A stretch of DNA of 64,000 nt from contig NW_026262668.1 in NCBI RefSeq assembly GCF_021869535.1, forward strand, positions 13,376,348 through 13,440,347, given 5' to 3'. The DNA is from Mytilus californianus. Taxonomy: Eukaryota > Mollusca > Bivalvia > Mytilida > Mytilidae. The position numbers and the translations under genes are program-made. Shown here piece by piece: positions 45,361 through 57,375 of this stretch (position 1 is its first letter; every line of letters begins with the position of its first letter). The notes beneath the pieces were generated by a model. That model saw only the letters and a list, made by a program, of their open reading frames with translations. It had not been told where the DNA came from and ran no database searches.

Positions 45361-48300
45361 CTGAAAAATACATAAAATTCATTGGGCTTTTGGTCAACAG
45401 TAAAAATACTGATGAGAATTCAAAAGATTTTGTTTGATTATTTGGAGACCCTTTATAACATAATCAAATTATTTGTAGATGGTTTTTATTTAGACTGCAT
45501 TAAAGCCAAAACAGTCTTAAAATCAATTCAATATCATCTTTGAAGTATCATATTTATTGGGATGATTCACAAAATTAATTGATGTGGTTATTAACCAACA
45601 AGTAAAATAATTTCTATCAGTCATGGAAAACATGACATTATCCATCACGTCATGAATCACAAAAGTTTTGCAAATGTAAACATTTTTACCTGTAATTTGT
45701 TTTTATATTGTTTTCCCATTTTTGATTAATTCTATTATGCATTTCAATTTTACATTTGACTACAAATTGACCCTTCAATGGAAACTATCAAAATTGTAGA
45801 TTTGTTTCAATTTTTACAAACAAACAAAAACTGGTTATCCCAAAGTATTGTTCACAACCCAAAAAATCACCAGGACCCTTTTACAAGCTGGTAAAATCTA
45901 CATCTAGTATGTGTTTTTTCCATTTAATAATCAAAGTGCTTGAGATGGTTTAAGGGTAAAGATTACTTTCATTTTGCAATTTGTGAATATTCAAATAAAA
46001 CATTGAATTGTATTTTGCTAGGCAAATTAAAAATTTGAGTTGGAGTTATTGTCCTTGGTTCGTGATTGTACATTTGTAGTTGAACCTATTTTTATAACAG
46101 ATTCATACACCATGCATTACTCATGTAATTTTGAATAAAAAATGTTTTCTTGGCAATTATTGTAATTCAAATACACCTCATATCAAAACATAAATACCAA
46201 GGTATAATATATCATCAATAAATTGCATGACGTTGACTGGATATGATCTAAATAATGATCACTTCAATGCACTATTTTGTTTGAACTATCAAAGGCAGTA
46301 ATAAACCTTGAAGATACAGATATCAAGTCAGTTCCATAGGGTTTTGATTGCATTTCATGCAATCTTTACCTCAAAAACAGTATTTTTATCAAAACTTAAC
46401 TTAAAAGTTTGTTGAGCAAACTAATTTTTATTTTGCAATATAATCATCAAGGGGAGAATAAAATTGGTAGTTAACATTCCTCAGTGTTCTATTTAAAGCA
46501 TCAGAGTTGTCTCTCTTAGTGTGACAGTTTACAGAGTTGTCTCTCTTAGTGTGACAGTTTACAGAGTTGTCTCTCTTAGTGTGACAGTTTACAAGTTCAA
46601 TACTAAAATCATGGTCAAAATAAAAAATGCAATATTTTTTTTAGAGTATATTCAACACTTGAACCAAGGACTTAGATTCAATGTATAAACCTACACTTGT
46701 TAAACATTTATAACATTCCACGAATATTAACACCAATATCTTTATATCTCAATATCTAAATTACTTATTAAAATTATGTTGTATACAGGAATCTCAAAAT
46801 TGTCAATAAATGTAACCTGTTATCAAGTATTAAAAAAATGGTTACACAGATGTCTCACCCGAGTATGCTAATCACAAACTTAAACACATTTGGATACATT
46901 TTCTGACGTCTGAAACAGCTCACCTAAAGCTTTCCTCTGCATCACAGATGAGACAAACATAAGAAGTGTTAAAAGTTTTTAGATAACCTTTGTAATATGA
47001 TTTCCGTTTTTTTTAATTATAAAATGACCAACTAGTGAAATATACCCTCTCATCATTTTAGTTTTTCGTTCTCACTTAAATTTTGTTTGAAGCAAGGTTA
47101 ATCCAATTAGTCAGCATAAAATTAATTTTTTTCTTTCTTATAAGGTGAATCATGATATTTTTACTAACTTTTGTGAATATAAAAAACCACAAACATAAGC
47201 AGGTTTTCAAAAATCCTGTTCTATGATTTGATTGGTTTATAACAGCTCTAGGTAATATTTGTTTCCATGGTCCACCTTGCTGATAATAAACTTCATTTGT
47301 CTTTGTGCTCATCTGAAGTTGCAAAAAAACCTGGGTTTTGTTCGCTTCTGGTACTGAAAAACTTAATTACTTATTCTTTAAATTTATAACATTTGAATCT
47401 CTTAATTTTAAGGTAAAGTGTTTTTCATTTTTTTTTCCGTTCAATAATATTTAATTGTTATTACCTGGTAATCACAATTAGCAACTTTATCACAGGTTTC
47501 TTCAGGTTCAAGCTTTCTCCACCTGAAACAAACAATTTATTTTTCTTAGTAAATGTTCATAATCAAAATTTTCCCTTCACATAGATTATATAGAATGTGT
47601 GCCATAGCAACAATCATATGTTGTCCAGAATATTTGTCATGTAAAGCTGGTAAATCAATGTGGTCACCAACCATATTGATTTCTGTAAATGATGTCATTT
47701 GTATGCTTAACTCGTTCCATTGTCCTTACAAAGAACTCAAGTATCCTCCCCCCCCCCCCCCCCCATTCAAAAAAGAATAAAACGAAGCTTTTATCCACGT
47801 GAAGAAATAATTTGTATTCTGATTGTTTAATATTAATGATTCAACAAAACAACAACCAAGTGTAAAAGAATTTTAGATAGAATTGCCTCCCTTTGAATGT
47901 ATACTGTTCTACAGCAGAAACACTTATGTGGCAACTTTTGAACCTGCTAATAAAGCTAAAACCATATCTATAAAATAACAATATTTATCAAATTTGATAC
48001 TGGCTTTAAGAACACATAATATTTTGCAGAAGCATGATGATGTAGTTTGAATCTGATGTTATTAAAGTAAGTTATGATTAAGAATATTTATTTTCAAGAG
48101 AACATGGTAGAATTTCAGGAACTTTTTGGTCAAATTTACGTAAAAAGATCACATAAATTACTACACAAATATTCATTAAGAGAGTAGATCAGAACATAAT
48201 ATATTATCTCAATATTCAGTACAAGAGAATCAACTGGTCAAGAAACAATTTAATTGTGTTTTCTACTGTAATCAACTGTATAACCTGTAAAGCAGAATTT

Positions 48301-51300
48301 TTTTTTTTACAAACTGTACAAATTTAGTATTTTGGTTACAACTGGCCATTAAAAAGAGTTTCTCACTTTTTTTGACAGATTTTATCCGCAGTAACGGTGA
48401 ATTTTATTTAGTCTTATCATTTTACCTACATTCTCATTTTAGAAATAGCAGCCAGTTTTTTTTTAACAGTAACATTCTTTTAATAGCCATTCAAGGATCA
48501 TTGTGGCCAGAAATGGTTCCACTCCATACAGTTGTTATGTAGGATTGTTTAAACCTAAATGTGACAATTCTGAAGGCACAATCAACTCAAAAGTAAGATA
48601 AGCTCACATCATATATATTTCACATCGAGGACACCATGTTGAAACTGATCACCCTTGGTTGAAATTAAGCCCAAACGTTTAAAAAGAATTCTTTAATGTA
48701 ATTTGTCTAAACTTAAATTTAAACTTGAATTTTAAAATACTGAATAAATGACAGATACACCAGTCACACTAGCCCTTTGATTCAAGAGAACTATGAGACA
48801 TACTTGGGTGTTACTATTTCCTTGTACTGAAGTTTCTCCACTCTTGTAGATGCAGCCATACTATAAGGAATGACAATGTTGTTAATGTCATAGGCATTTT
48901 CTAATTTCTTTTTCCGCTGCGCTGAATCTTTAGAACAAGATGGGTAACTTGATGATAGTAGTCCAAAGTCACTATCTGTTGACATTGGTGATGGAGTCAT
49001 TGCTCTGTATTCATCTCCATGTAATGAAACTGATCGATTCTTCTTTGCAGCTGTAAAACATGTAAGTATATAAGAAATTATATCAATATATATATATAAA
49101 ATCTAAATATATATATAAATCAATGTTCATAAATATGCAGATATCTAATGTTTTGAGTTAAATAAATTTCACATATGTGACAATAACGTCCATTGTCTAA
49201 ACTATTTCATCCTCTATCATCTGGGAAAATAAGGTCGTCTTTGACACTTATTATGAAATATATTTATGTATCTCAGAACATTCAAATCAAAATTTTTACA
49301 ACATTTTTTTATTCATATATACTTAAATATATATTTTTCAAATAAATCAGAATAAACACCCATACTTTTGCTTTCGTAATCAAGGGTGTCTGTGAATTTA
49401 ATTTCCTTTTTCTCTTCTTATATAGAAATAAGAAGATGTGGTATGAGTGCCAATGAGACAACTCTCCATCCAAGTCACAATTTGTAAAAGTAAACCATTG
49501 TCTATTTTGCATTATGATTTGATATTTGAACTCACTGCAATTAGAGTTTATGCTATTCCATGAATTTCACTCAAATATTTGTCGGTTTTAAAAATATACA
49601 TGCAAGACTTTGAACTGTCTTACATAAGAGCTTTAAATTCTATCAAAAGCTTGTTCAGCAACAGTTCTGGTTGGCCACCTTTCCATGTTTTTTTTAGATT
49701 TTTAGCAGATTTTTCTGTCTGGTTATATGAAATATATTGCTTAACAAATTTGGCAAGCAAACTGACAAAACTTTTGTTCAATATGTCTGACAATTTGACT
49801 TTTCTGCTCACTACATATTGTCTGTACTTTTTTTCTCTTTGCTTTGTGAATAAAATATCTTTTTATCTTTTAGCCTGTAAAAATGTGCGTTTGTCAATGC
49901 CATACAATAAATACCAAGCTGTGCTGCTCTTCTCTTTTTCAATTCACTACGATACAATCTTCTATCTGATTTCTTTGTTGGTGTTGACCTTGGCTTAGTT
50001 GGTGTTCTCCTCTCATATTTGTTCCGTAATTCTACATGAAAAAATAAGTTGAATAGCATAATCTTATTTAATTAAGTGTTTACCCTATAATAATGTGAAG
50101 ACATTTTTTAAGCAACTACGATTTATTCTTAAATAGAAAAGGATTTATTGAAAAAAAGAAGTGACAAAGGTCCTACTGTTTTACTATTAATAAAGAAATT
50201 GTAAAGCTTCATTTCACTGTGTAATATAATGTGTGATCTGTTCATGGCTGATAAAACAATTTCTAGTGTTGTTGTGACAGATTGACATTAACGCTTGCAT
50301 ATCTTATATTATGACAAATCAATGGTATAAAATCAAAATTAATTTAAAATTTCCCCCTCTTATAAATAGATAATTTTGTTTCCTCAATATTAAATACTAA
50401 ACCAATTCTTCATTACATTTGTGTATTGTGGTCCTTGTATACATTGTATTATTACTTTCTAGAAGTGGTACATGTATATTGCTGACTGACTCAATTGTGG
50501 AACAAGTATGATATCATGTTTGTTCAAAATACTGAATTGGGCTTTACCATCTTTCTTATATAACATCCCCCCCCCCCCTCTTATGAAGCCTGATAAAACC
50601 TCCAAGAAATATTTTACTTGTGGCATTGAACACTCCTCAAAAGAAGTGTCTCATGAAACATAATCACCATAATTAACTGAAAAACTTGCAAAGATTTTAT
50701 TTATAACATTCCATTTAAAACTTGCAAATGACTAACATTACAATAGGTGTTTTAAATTACTAATTTTTCAGCAGACCATGAGAATTAATATAAGGCCACT
50801 ATGCAGAGTTATAATGATCTTATCCTCATATTTACAAGTTTAGTAAATATGTCTGTGCACAATAGGCCTGGAATACTTAAAAATCCTTGTGACTGCAAGA
50901 CTATAAGCTTGTATTCAATGTTTAATATATTGACAATTCTCTTCATTATGGTACACTAAAATCATTTTGTGTCGTCTCAGACAAAAGAAACGTGCCCAGG
51001 GCTAGTCTCACAAAGTTGCAAGGGTCTGTATGGACCTGTATGATATAAACCGCTGTTGCATTTTCATGAAGTATAACTATGTGTCTATTTCTGACTGTAT
51101 TTAACTACTTACTTGCAGATGATAGGAGAGCTGCTGCGGCACCTTTAGCATATTTTGTTCCTGTTTTTCTGGCTTTATCTTTTGCTGCAAGGTATCTTTG
51201 ATGCCTGAAAAACAGGCAGGTAAAAATTCAATTTTGAACTAGTTTTACGACTTTTCCTGATCTATCTAGGAAATGACAAAGTTAAAAATGATTTATTTTC

Positions 51301-54300
51301 TCAATTTCCCTGGGTGCATATGACAGTTTTCTACGAGATATTGTTAAATATGTAATTAGACACCAGATTGCTTGGTTTTGTGTGTGCTGTGTTATGATAT
51401 TGACAAAAAGATAAGGTTGGTATCAGGTAAATAGTATTATAGTAGTATTTTAAATAATTAAAAGGTTCATAGTATTTTATTCTATCAGTACAATTCATTT
51501 GAAACAGTATCATTATTGATAGTTGTTTTAGCAGCAGAGTTCATTTCAATTTCTATGATAATGAATATTAGTTTTAGAATATTTTCCTTCAATACTTATA
51601 ATAATGCAATACAAATTATACAGTTTAGGACAAACAATATTGTATTTTTATTATTATTAGAACATACAACGTTCAAAAGATTAGAAGTAACTATTTTTTT
51701 CTCTCTCCAGAATTAACTAATATTGAGATTTTGTCAAGTTTTTGAAGAAAATATTTGAAATAGAAGGCACAATAAACAACTGTCCTCCAAGTGGGAGGAT
51801 TAGTTATTTTCTACAAAAAGAAATGCCTGTACCAAGTCAGGAATATGACATTTGTTTTGAATTTGTTTTTGCCATTTTCAATTTTGAATTTTTATTGGAG
51901 TGCGGTATTATTATTATTTTTTCTTTTTTCATGGACAATTGCAGCAATAGACCACTTTCGAGTTTGTCCTTCACCGAAAAAAAGTTGTCAATTATGCACG
52001 CCTTTTTGACGTCATTTATCAGATAGAGGGGATCGCCTGTATCCCTGCACTATTAACGTTCATCAAGCGTCTTAGTGATCGTCATTGTGCAGGATAAACT
52101 AGAAATACTGTTTGTTCTGTAGGTACTTAATCACAATTCCCTAATGACAGCAGTGCTGATTGTCAATTATGAAATCAATTTGCCGAATAATACTTGCAAT
52201 ATAGCATCATAGTTTTCCAACCACTCACTCAACATGGGAACGGAAGTGACGATGCCCCTAAACGCACGAATGATGTTCACTAAAACCAAAGTTTTTGACG
52301 GAAATTCATCGAACTCGAAAGTTGTCTATTGTGCCAAATTCTGCACCAAATCACATCACAGCAAAAACATTTAATACGTATACTGTCAAGCTGTTTTCAA
52401 AGAGTTGCAATTAATATCAGAAATGGCTAAGTCAATGTTTTATAATATAATAATAATAAAAGAACAGAGTTTCAATGTCCCCTGTGTTGCACATATTTTA
52501 TATTTCCAAGGGGCATAACTCTTTTAAAAAAAGTCGATCGGCCACCATTATAGAACATGTCTGAGATACTGCTGATATATTAACCTATAGTATAAGTTTT
52601 ATAAAAATCTGGAAAGAATTGTACCCATGAGAGCGCTAACGAGGCCATTTTCCATAAATTTAATATTTCCAAGGGCATAACTCTTTTAAAAAAGTCGATC
52701 GGCCACCATTATAGAACTTGTCCTAGATATTGCTGATATTAACCTATAGTTTAAGTTTTATAATAAACTGTTATCACAGAGATATGTCTCGCCTTTTTGT
52801 AATTTTGATAATGCAAATGTTGAAATTAAAATAGCAATACTTTAACATGTAAGTTATGCAAATATTCAAAGTCGATGAACCATGACTGAAGGTACATGGC
52901 TAAACAATCTCCATGGAATGAGATGTGCCAATGCTAATATAACTGCATACCAAATACCATTGACTTATTATAAGTCGTTCCCTTTAAACAAATCTAAACA
53001 AAAACATTAACTTGTAAACTATGTAAAAGTTTCAAAGTCAATGAACCATGATCAGGGGTGGGGCTATATAATCTCCATGGAAGCGATACTTGCAAATGCC
53101 AATAAATTTGCATAACAAATATCTTGAACTTACATTAGCAGTTCATCTTAAACTGATCTAATCACAAACTAATACATGTAAACTAAGCAAAAGTTTCCGA
53201 GTAAATAGACCACGACTGAAGGGGCAGGGCCAAATATTCTCCATGGAAATGAGATGTGCTAATGCTTATACAACTGAACACCAATTAACATTGGCCTACC
53301 ACTAATGGTTCCCCTTGAACTGACCTAATCACAAACTAATACATGTTAACTTAGCAAAATTTTCAGTCTATAGACCATAACTAAGGGGGCGGAGCCAAAT
53401 AATCTCCATGGAAATGAGATATGCCAATGCTTATACAACTGCATACCAAATATCATTGACATACCACTAGTGGTTCACCATAAATTGACCTAATCACAAA
53501 CTAATACATGTAAACTATGAAAAGTTTCAAAAGTCAATAGACCTTGACTGAGGGGGCAGGGCCAAATAATCTCCATAGTAATGAGATGTGCCAATGCTAA
53601 TACAACTGCATACCAAATATCATTGACCTACCACTAGTGGTTCACCATGAACTACCGTAGACCTAATCACAAACTAATACAATACATTACGTGGGGGAAC
53701 ATAATAAATTCTATTTTTCAAAAAATTTATCTTCCCAGAGGCCCTTACATACACTACAATCAAAAACAATTATTTACACATTTGGGGAACCCCAAAAATC
53801 ACTTAGTACCATAATCAAATCAAAAATTAAGATAGCAGATAGAAGAATCTGAGCAAGTTTTGTTATATTTTCTCAAGCCATTTTTCAGTTCTGAATTAAG
53901 TGTGACAGATAATGATGCCAGAAGTGATCCTTTATGAAACAATATTGAATCAAAACATTTTTGTCTACCAGATATATGGAAGGTGAAGGGCCGATATTTG
54001 TCTGACCTGCAGCAAATTTGTAGGATTTGTTAGATGTTCTAGCAAAGTTCATGGTCTGAATGAAAGTCAATGCACAAAAGTGTAGATGTAGCAAAATTCT
54101 AGAATCCGGCAGACTTGTTGACACATCAGAACTCATTTTGGCTCTACAGTAGGGGAGTCAAACCGGGTTTGTATCAACGACATATAATGACCTCAAAATG
54201 TCCTTTTTGTCGAGCCTGCGACTTTTGTTGCAAAAGCGAGACATAGCGATCCTACATTCTGTCGGCGGCGGGGTCCACAAATATTCACTCTGTGGTTCAA

Positions 54301-54997
54301 GTTTTAAAAATTTTAATAGCTTTCTTAAACTATCCTGGATTTGTACCAAACTTGGACAGAAGCTTGTTTATGATCAAAAGCTAGTATCTAGAAGGAAATT
54401 TTGTAAAAATTTATTTCCTGTTTTTCCGTATATTACTTATAAATGGACTTATTAGTTTTTCTTCCAGTTAACATTACATACAGTCTGCAGTTAAAGTTTT
54501 AAAACATTTATTAGATTCATAAACCATCCTTGATTTTTACCAAACTTGGACAGAAGCTTCTTACAATCAAAAGATAGTATCTAGAGGAAAATGTAAAAAT
54601 TATCTTCTTTATCATTTGTTCATTCAATAAATTTATGTTTCAACTCTTTTATAATTCTCTAAGATTTGATTGCATACTGTATTCATTTTTTACAAGCATA
54701 ATTTTTTTCATACATTTCAAACGTTTTATTTCATTAACTGTATATCTATTTTGTGCATTCCCCTATCATAATGAAGACATAAACAACAGCAGAAGTAGGC
54801 GAGACACTGGGTTCCGCGGACCCCTACAAATTTTTTATAATTGTAGGTTTGTTAGGTTGTGGTTTTCTGTTTTTTGTTCAATGTTCATCATTCTTACCTT
54901 TTTTCAGATGACAACATTTTAGCACTTTTACTAGAGGAAGCATTCTGCCAGTCTCCTTTCTTCAAATGTGACTCAAACCGGATTGATAATGGAATTT
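44800..54997 (-). CDS. KANSL1: KAT8 regulatory NSL complex subunit 1 (KANSL1), last six coding exons
   Basis: Scaffold of the nuclear NSL histone-acetyltransferase complex; in the family its C-terminal PEHE domain binds the KAT8/MOF catalytic subunit. Exons on the minus strand: 54997-54898, 51204-51113, 50031-49915, 49050-48804, 47522-47465 and 45360-44800. All introns are GT-AG and in phase, giving 390 residues. Residues 1-110 are basic ([25 protein letters not shown]). The PEHE region runs from YDINNIVIP (156-164), [14 protein letters not shown] and WRKLEPEE to [10 protein letters not shown] (298-307). The rest is an acidic, Ser-rich tail ending TKVSKR. Vertebrate KANSL1 is about 1,100 residues, so the N-terminal two-thirds lie more than 9 kb upstream, outside the window. 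No damage to the reading frame is seen. KANSL1 versus KANSL1L is not separated; one gene may correspond to both. Confidence 0.88.
46502..46593. repeat. 30-bp minisatellite, three copies
   Basis: GAGTTGTCTCTCTTAGTGTG plus ACAGTTTACA is repeated three times with no changes, within a KANSL1 intron. Confidence 0.95.
47465..47522 (-). CDS. KANSL1: KANSL1 micro-exon (58 nt)
   Basis: Acceptor TTGTTTCAG|G, donor TACCAG|GTAATA. One base completes a Lys codon, then [19 protein letters not shown]. The TPxWR junction this restores is typical of the PEHE domain. Confidence 0.88.
47748..47764. repeat. Poly-C run
   Basis: Seventeen C in a row in the intron upstream of the KANSL1 micro-exon. Shorter C runs occur at about 50570 and 55829. 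Confidence 0.9.
48804..49050 (-). CDS. KANSL1: KANSL1 exon (247 nt), start of PEHE
   Basis: Acceptor TGTTTTACAG|CT, donor CCCAA|GTATGT. It encodes [20 protein letters not shown], a Ser-rich stretch and [20 protein letters not shown] then [15 protein letters not shown], the most diagnostic KANSL1 sequence in the window. Confidence 0.92.
49428..49500 (-). repeat. Dispersed-repeat tail, reversed
   Basis: AAGAAGATGTGGTATGAGTG and CCAATGAGACAACTCTCC form the reverse complement of the CAATCATACCACAT tail family. It lies just outside KANSL1 exon 49050-48804. Confidence 0.6.
49915..50031 (-). CDS. KANSL1: KANSL1 exon (117 nt), basic region
   Basis: Acceptor TTTCATGTAG|AA. It encodes [20 protein letters not shown] and [18 protein letters not shown]. 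The donor CTTG|GTATTT is weaker than the others, but it is the phase that fits the next exon (Ala codon split G|CT). Confidence 0.8.
51113..51204 (-). CDS. KANSL1: KANSL1 exon (92 nt)
   Basis: Acceptor TGTTTTTCAG|G, donor TGCAA|GTAAGT. It encodes [20 protein letters not shown] then [10 protein letters not shown], basic and helical. The last base joins the next exon as Lys. Confidence 0.82.
51790..51925 (+). repeat. Retroelement 3' tail fragment
   Basis: AGAAATGCCTGTACCAAGTC then AGGAATATGACATTTGTTTT and TTATTGGAGTGCGGTATTA match the tail at 33505-33640. It is in a KANSL1 intron, opposite in orientation to the gene. Confidence 0.6.
51945..52331. mobile_element. MITE with CAATAGACnACTTTCGAGTT ends
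   Basis: CAATAGACCACTTTCGAGTT at the left and AACTCGAAAGTTGTCTATTG at the right are inverted repeats with one mismatch; the element is 387 bp. Target duplication is not clear. It sits directly after the retroelement tail. Confidence 0.75.
52495..52770. repeat. Direct repeat, two copies of about 170 bp
   Basis: AAAGTCGATCGGCCACCATT followed by ATAGAAC and CTGCTGATAT occurs near 52533 and 52692. It is related to the tandem-core families. Confidence 0.75.
52840..53690. repeat. About 160-bp tandem array in a KANSL1 intron
   Basis: Five units share AATCTCCATGGAA, GAGATGTGCCAATGCTAATA, ACTGCATACCAAATATCATT and CTAATCACAAACTAATACAT (near 52905, 53070, 53235, 53400 and 53565). Divergence falls toward the 3' end. 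Confidence 0.85.
54205..54840 (+). mobile_element. Tandem-core element ending beside a KANSL1 exon
   Basis: The head is GCGACTTTTGTTGCAAAAGC then GAGACATAGCGATCC. Two core units carry ACCAAACTTGGACAGAAGCTT (54343 and 54541). The end is GTAGGCGAGACACTGGG then TTCCGCGGACCCC. It stops about 60 bases from the exon at 54898. Confidence 0.55.
54898..54997 (-). CDS. KANSL1: KANSL1 exon (100 nt), first in window
   Basis: Acceptor TATTTTACAG|AA, donor AAAAAG|GTAAGA. It encodes [18 protein letters not shown] and [11 protein letters not shown]. Phase 2 in and 2 out (split Arg codon with the next exon). Confidence 0.8.
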
Positions 54998-55249
54998 CTG
55001 TAAAATAAAATCCAGTAACAAAATGTAAATTTTAAGTGTATACTAGGAACATTCCTTTGATAATATAACAATGTAAACAATACCTTGCATTGTACAGCTG
55101 ATGTTTTAAACTACACCTAGACAAAATCCTGAATGTGCCTCAAAGTGAGGACTACAATAACTAGAGACTCATCTTGGTCTATGTGCATATTCAACAAAGG
55201 ACACTCTCCAACATTGTAGATGAAAATAGAATACATGACAAAATCATTT

Positions 55250-57375
55250 AAAGGCAATCACTCCTATAAAGAGTGACAGTCTACTAACTATATCGGCAAA
55301 ATTTGACTTGTTAGTACATCTTGCCTTGCTGATCATTTTTGTGATTTAAAGTGTCTATTTATCTATTATAGTTTTATCATATAAGGCAAAATGCAAAAAA
55401 AATGGTAAAATCGTCATTGAAGGGCAATAACTCCAATAAGGAGTCATTGGACGATTTCCTCCATATTGTCTTAATTGTAGATCTTCTCTTGCTGTTTAAA
55501 GTTTCCCTCTATATATTATAGTTTTCTAGATAATAGGCAATAAAATGCTCCGCTGGGGCGCAGCTTGATACGACCGCAGAGGTCGAACCCTGAACAGTTA
55601 GGGCAAGTATGGACACAACATTCAAGCTTGATATAGCACTGAATTTGGATTGTAATTAAATATTTGACACAGCATAGGTTTCTGACACAGAATGAAAGTG
55701 GTCTAAGAACTTAAAATTTTTTAATTTACCTATTCAAACCATATCATTATTATTTGCTTTTATATATAAATAAAAAATAACCAATTTAAAATGGAAAATT
55801 CTAAAGACAAAAAAATGAAAAAAAAATCCCCCCCCCCCCCCCCAAATTTTTTGAACCCCCTTATGATTCATCACCCCCAAACTCAATCCCAGCCTTCCCT
55901 TTGTGGTATGGTACCTTGCAGTACAATTTCAGAGAGATCCATACACTTGAACGCAAGTTATTGTCTGGAAACTAGAAAAATGCTTGTTTTTTTGGCCCCA
56001 AATTCCTAAACGTTTAGGGCAATTACCCCCAAACTTAAACCCAGCTTTCCCTTTGTGATATGGAACCTTGCAGTACAATTTCATAAAGATCCATACACTT
56101 ACACACAAGTTATAAATAAAAATTATTGTCCTGAAACTAGAAAAATGCTTTTTTTTTTGCCCTTTTATGGCCCCTAATTCCTAAAATTTTGAGGGAATTA
56201 CCCCCAAAATCTATCTCAGCCTTCCCTTTGTGGTATAGTACCTTGCAGTACAATTTCAGAGAGATCCATACACTTGAACGCAAGTTATTGTCTGGAAACT
56301 AGAAAAATGCTTATTTTTAGCCCCTTTTTGGCCCCTTCTTCCTTAGCTTTTTGGTCAATTACCCCCAAACTCAATTCCAGCTTTCCCTTTGTGATATGGA
56401 ACCTTGTAGTATAATTTCATAAAGATCCATACACTTACACACAAGTTATTGTCATGAAACTAGAAAAATGCTTGTTTTTTGCCCCTTTTTGGCCCCTAAT
56501 TCCTAAAATTTGGAGGCAATTACCCCCAAAATCAATCCCAGCATTCCCTTTGTGATATGGAACCTTGTGATACAATGTCAGAGAGATCCATACACTTACA
56601 CACAAATTATTGTCATGAAACTAGAAAAATGCTTGTTTTTTGCCCCCTTATTCCTAAAATTTGGAGGCAATTACCCCCAAAATAAATCCCAGCATTCCCT
56701 TTGTGATATGAACCTTGTGGTACAATGTCAGAGAGATCCATACACTTACACACAAGTTATGTCTGGAAGTTACAAAAATGCTAATTTTTGGCCCCTAATT
56801 CCTTAACTGTTGGTACCATAACCCCCAAAATCAATCCGCACCTTCCTTTTGTGGTAATGAACCTTATGGTAAAATTTCATTGAGATCCATTCACTTTAAC
56901 TAAAGTTAGAGTGCGAAAACTAATGTGTCTTCGGACGACGACAACGTCATACCAATATACGACCACAAAATTTTTTTTGCGGTCGTATAAAAATGAAAAA
57001 AAAAGGTAAAATTTGTCATTTAAGGGCAATTACTCCTATAAGAAGTGGTCTAACTATTTTGAGGTATATGGACAATTGGTAGAGCTCAACATTCTGAACA
57101 TTTTTGCTCCAGTCAGATTTTCTCCATTTATAACGGGTGTTCAAAATAGTAGACAAAACTTGCATTTTACCCCTATGTTCTATTTTAAGCCATGTCGGCC
57201 AGCTTGGTTGGGAGGCAGGGTCATCGGACACATTTTTTGAACTAGATACCCCAATGATGATTGTGGCCAAGTTTGGTTAAATTTGGCCAAGTAGTTTCAG
57301 ATGAAGAATTTTGTAAAAGTTAACAGACGACGGACGCCAAGTAATGAGAAAAGCTCAGTTGCAGGTGAGCTAATA
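55250..57375 (+). mobile_element. AGCTCA-hairpin element, interrupted
   Basis: Core units with AAGGGCAAT(A/T)ACTCC lie at about 55252, 55423 and 57023. The end is an ACAGACGACGGACGCC stretch and the hairpin AAGCTCAGTTGCAGGTGAGCT at 57350-57370. The 55548-56992 element is inserted in the middle; flanks AGGCAATAAAATG and AAAATGAAAAAAAAAGG match the uninterrupted unit at 55386. Confidence 0.6.
55548..56992 (+). mobile_element. Hairpin-ended element with seven core repeats, nested
   Basis: The head ATACGACCGC (55568-55577) is perfectly complementary to GCGGTCGTAT (56979-56988) at the tail, and the tail also carries ATACGACC (56957-56964), making a hairpin. The core has seven units of about 150-177 bp with AGATCCATACACTT at about 55936, 56085, 56262, 56422, 56584, 56734 and 56886. 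Confidence 0.75.

Noticed and set aside
49579..49998. 139-codon open frame on the plus strand
   Set aside because: Overlaps a KANSL1 exon and intron on the opposite strand; the translation is hydrophobic and random-looking with no splice or family support.
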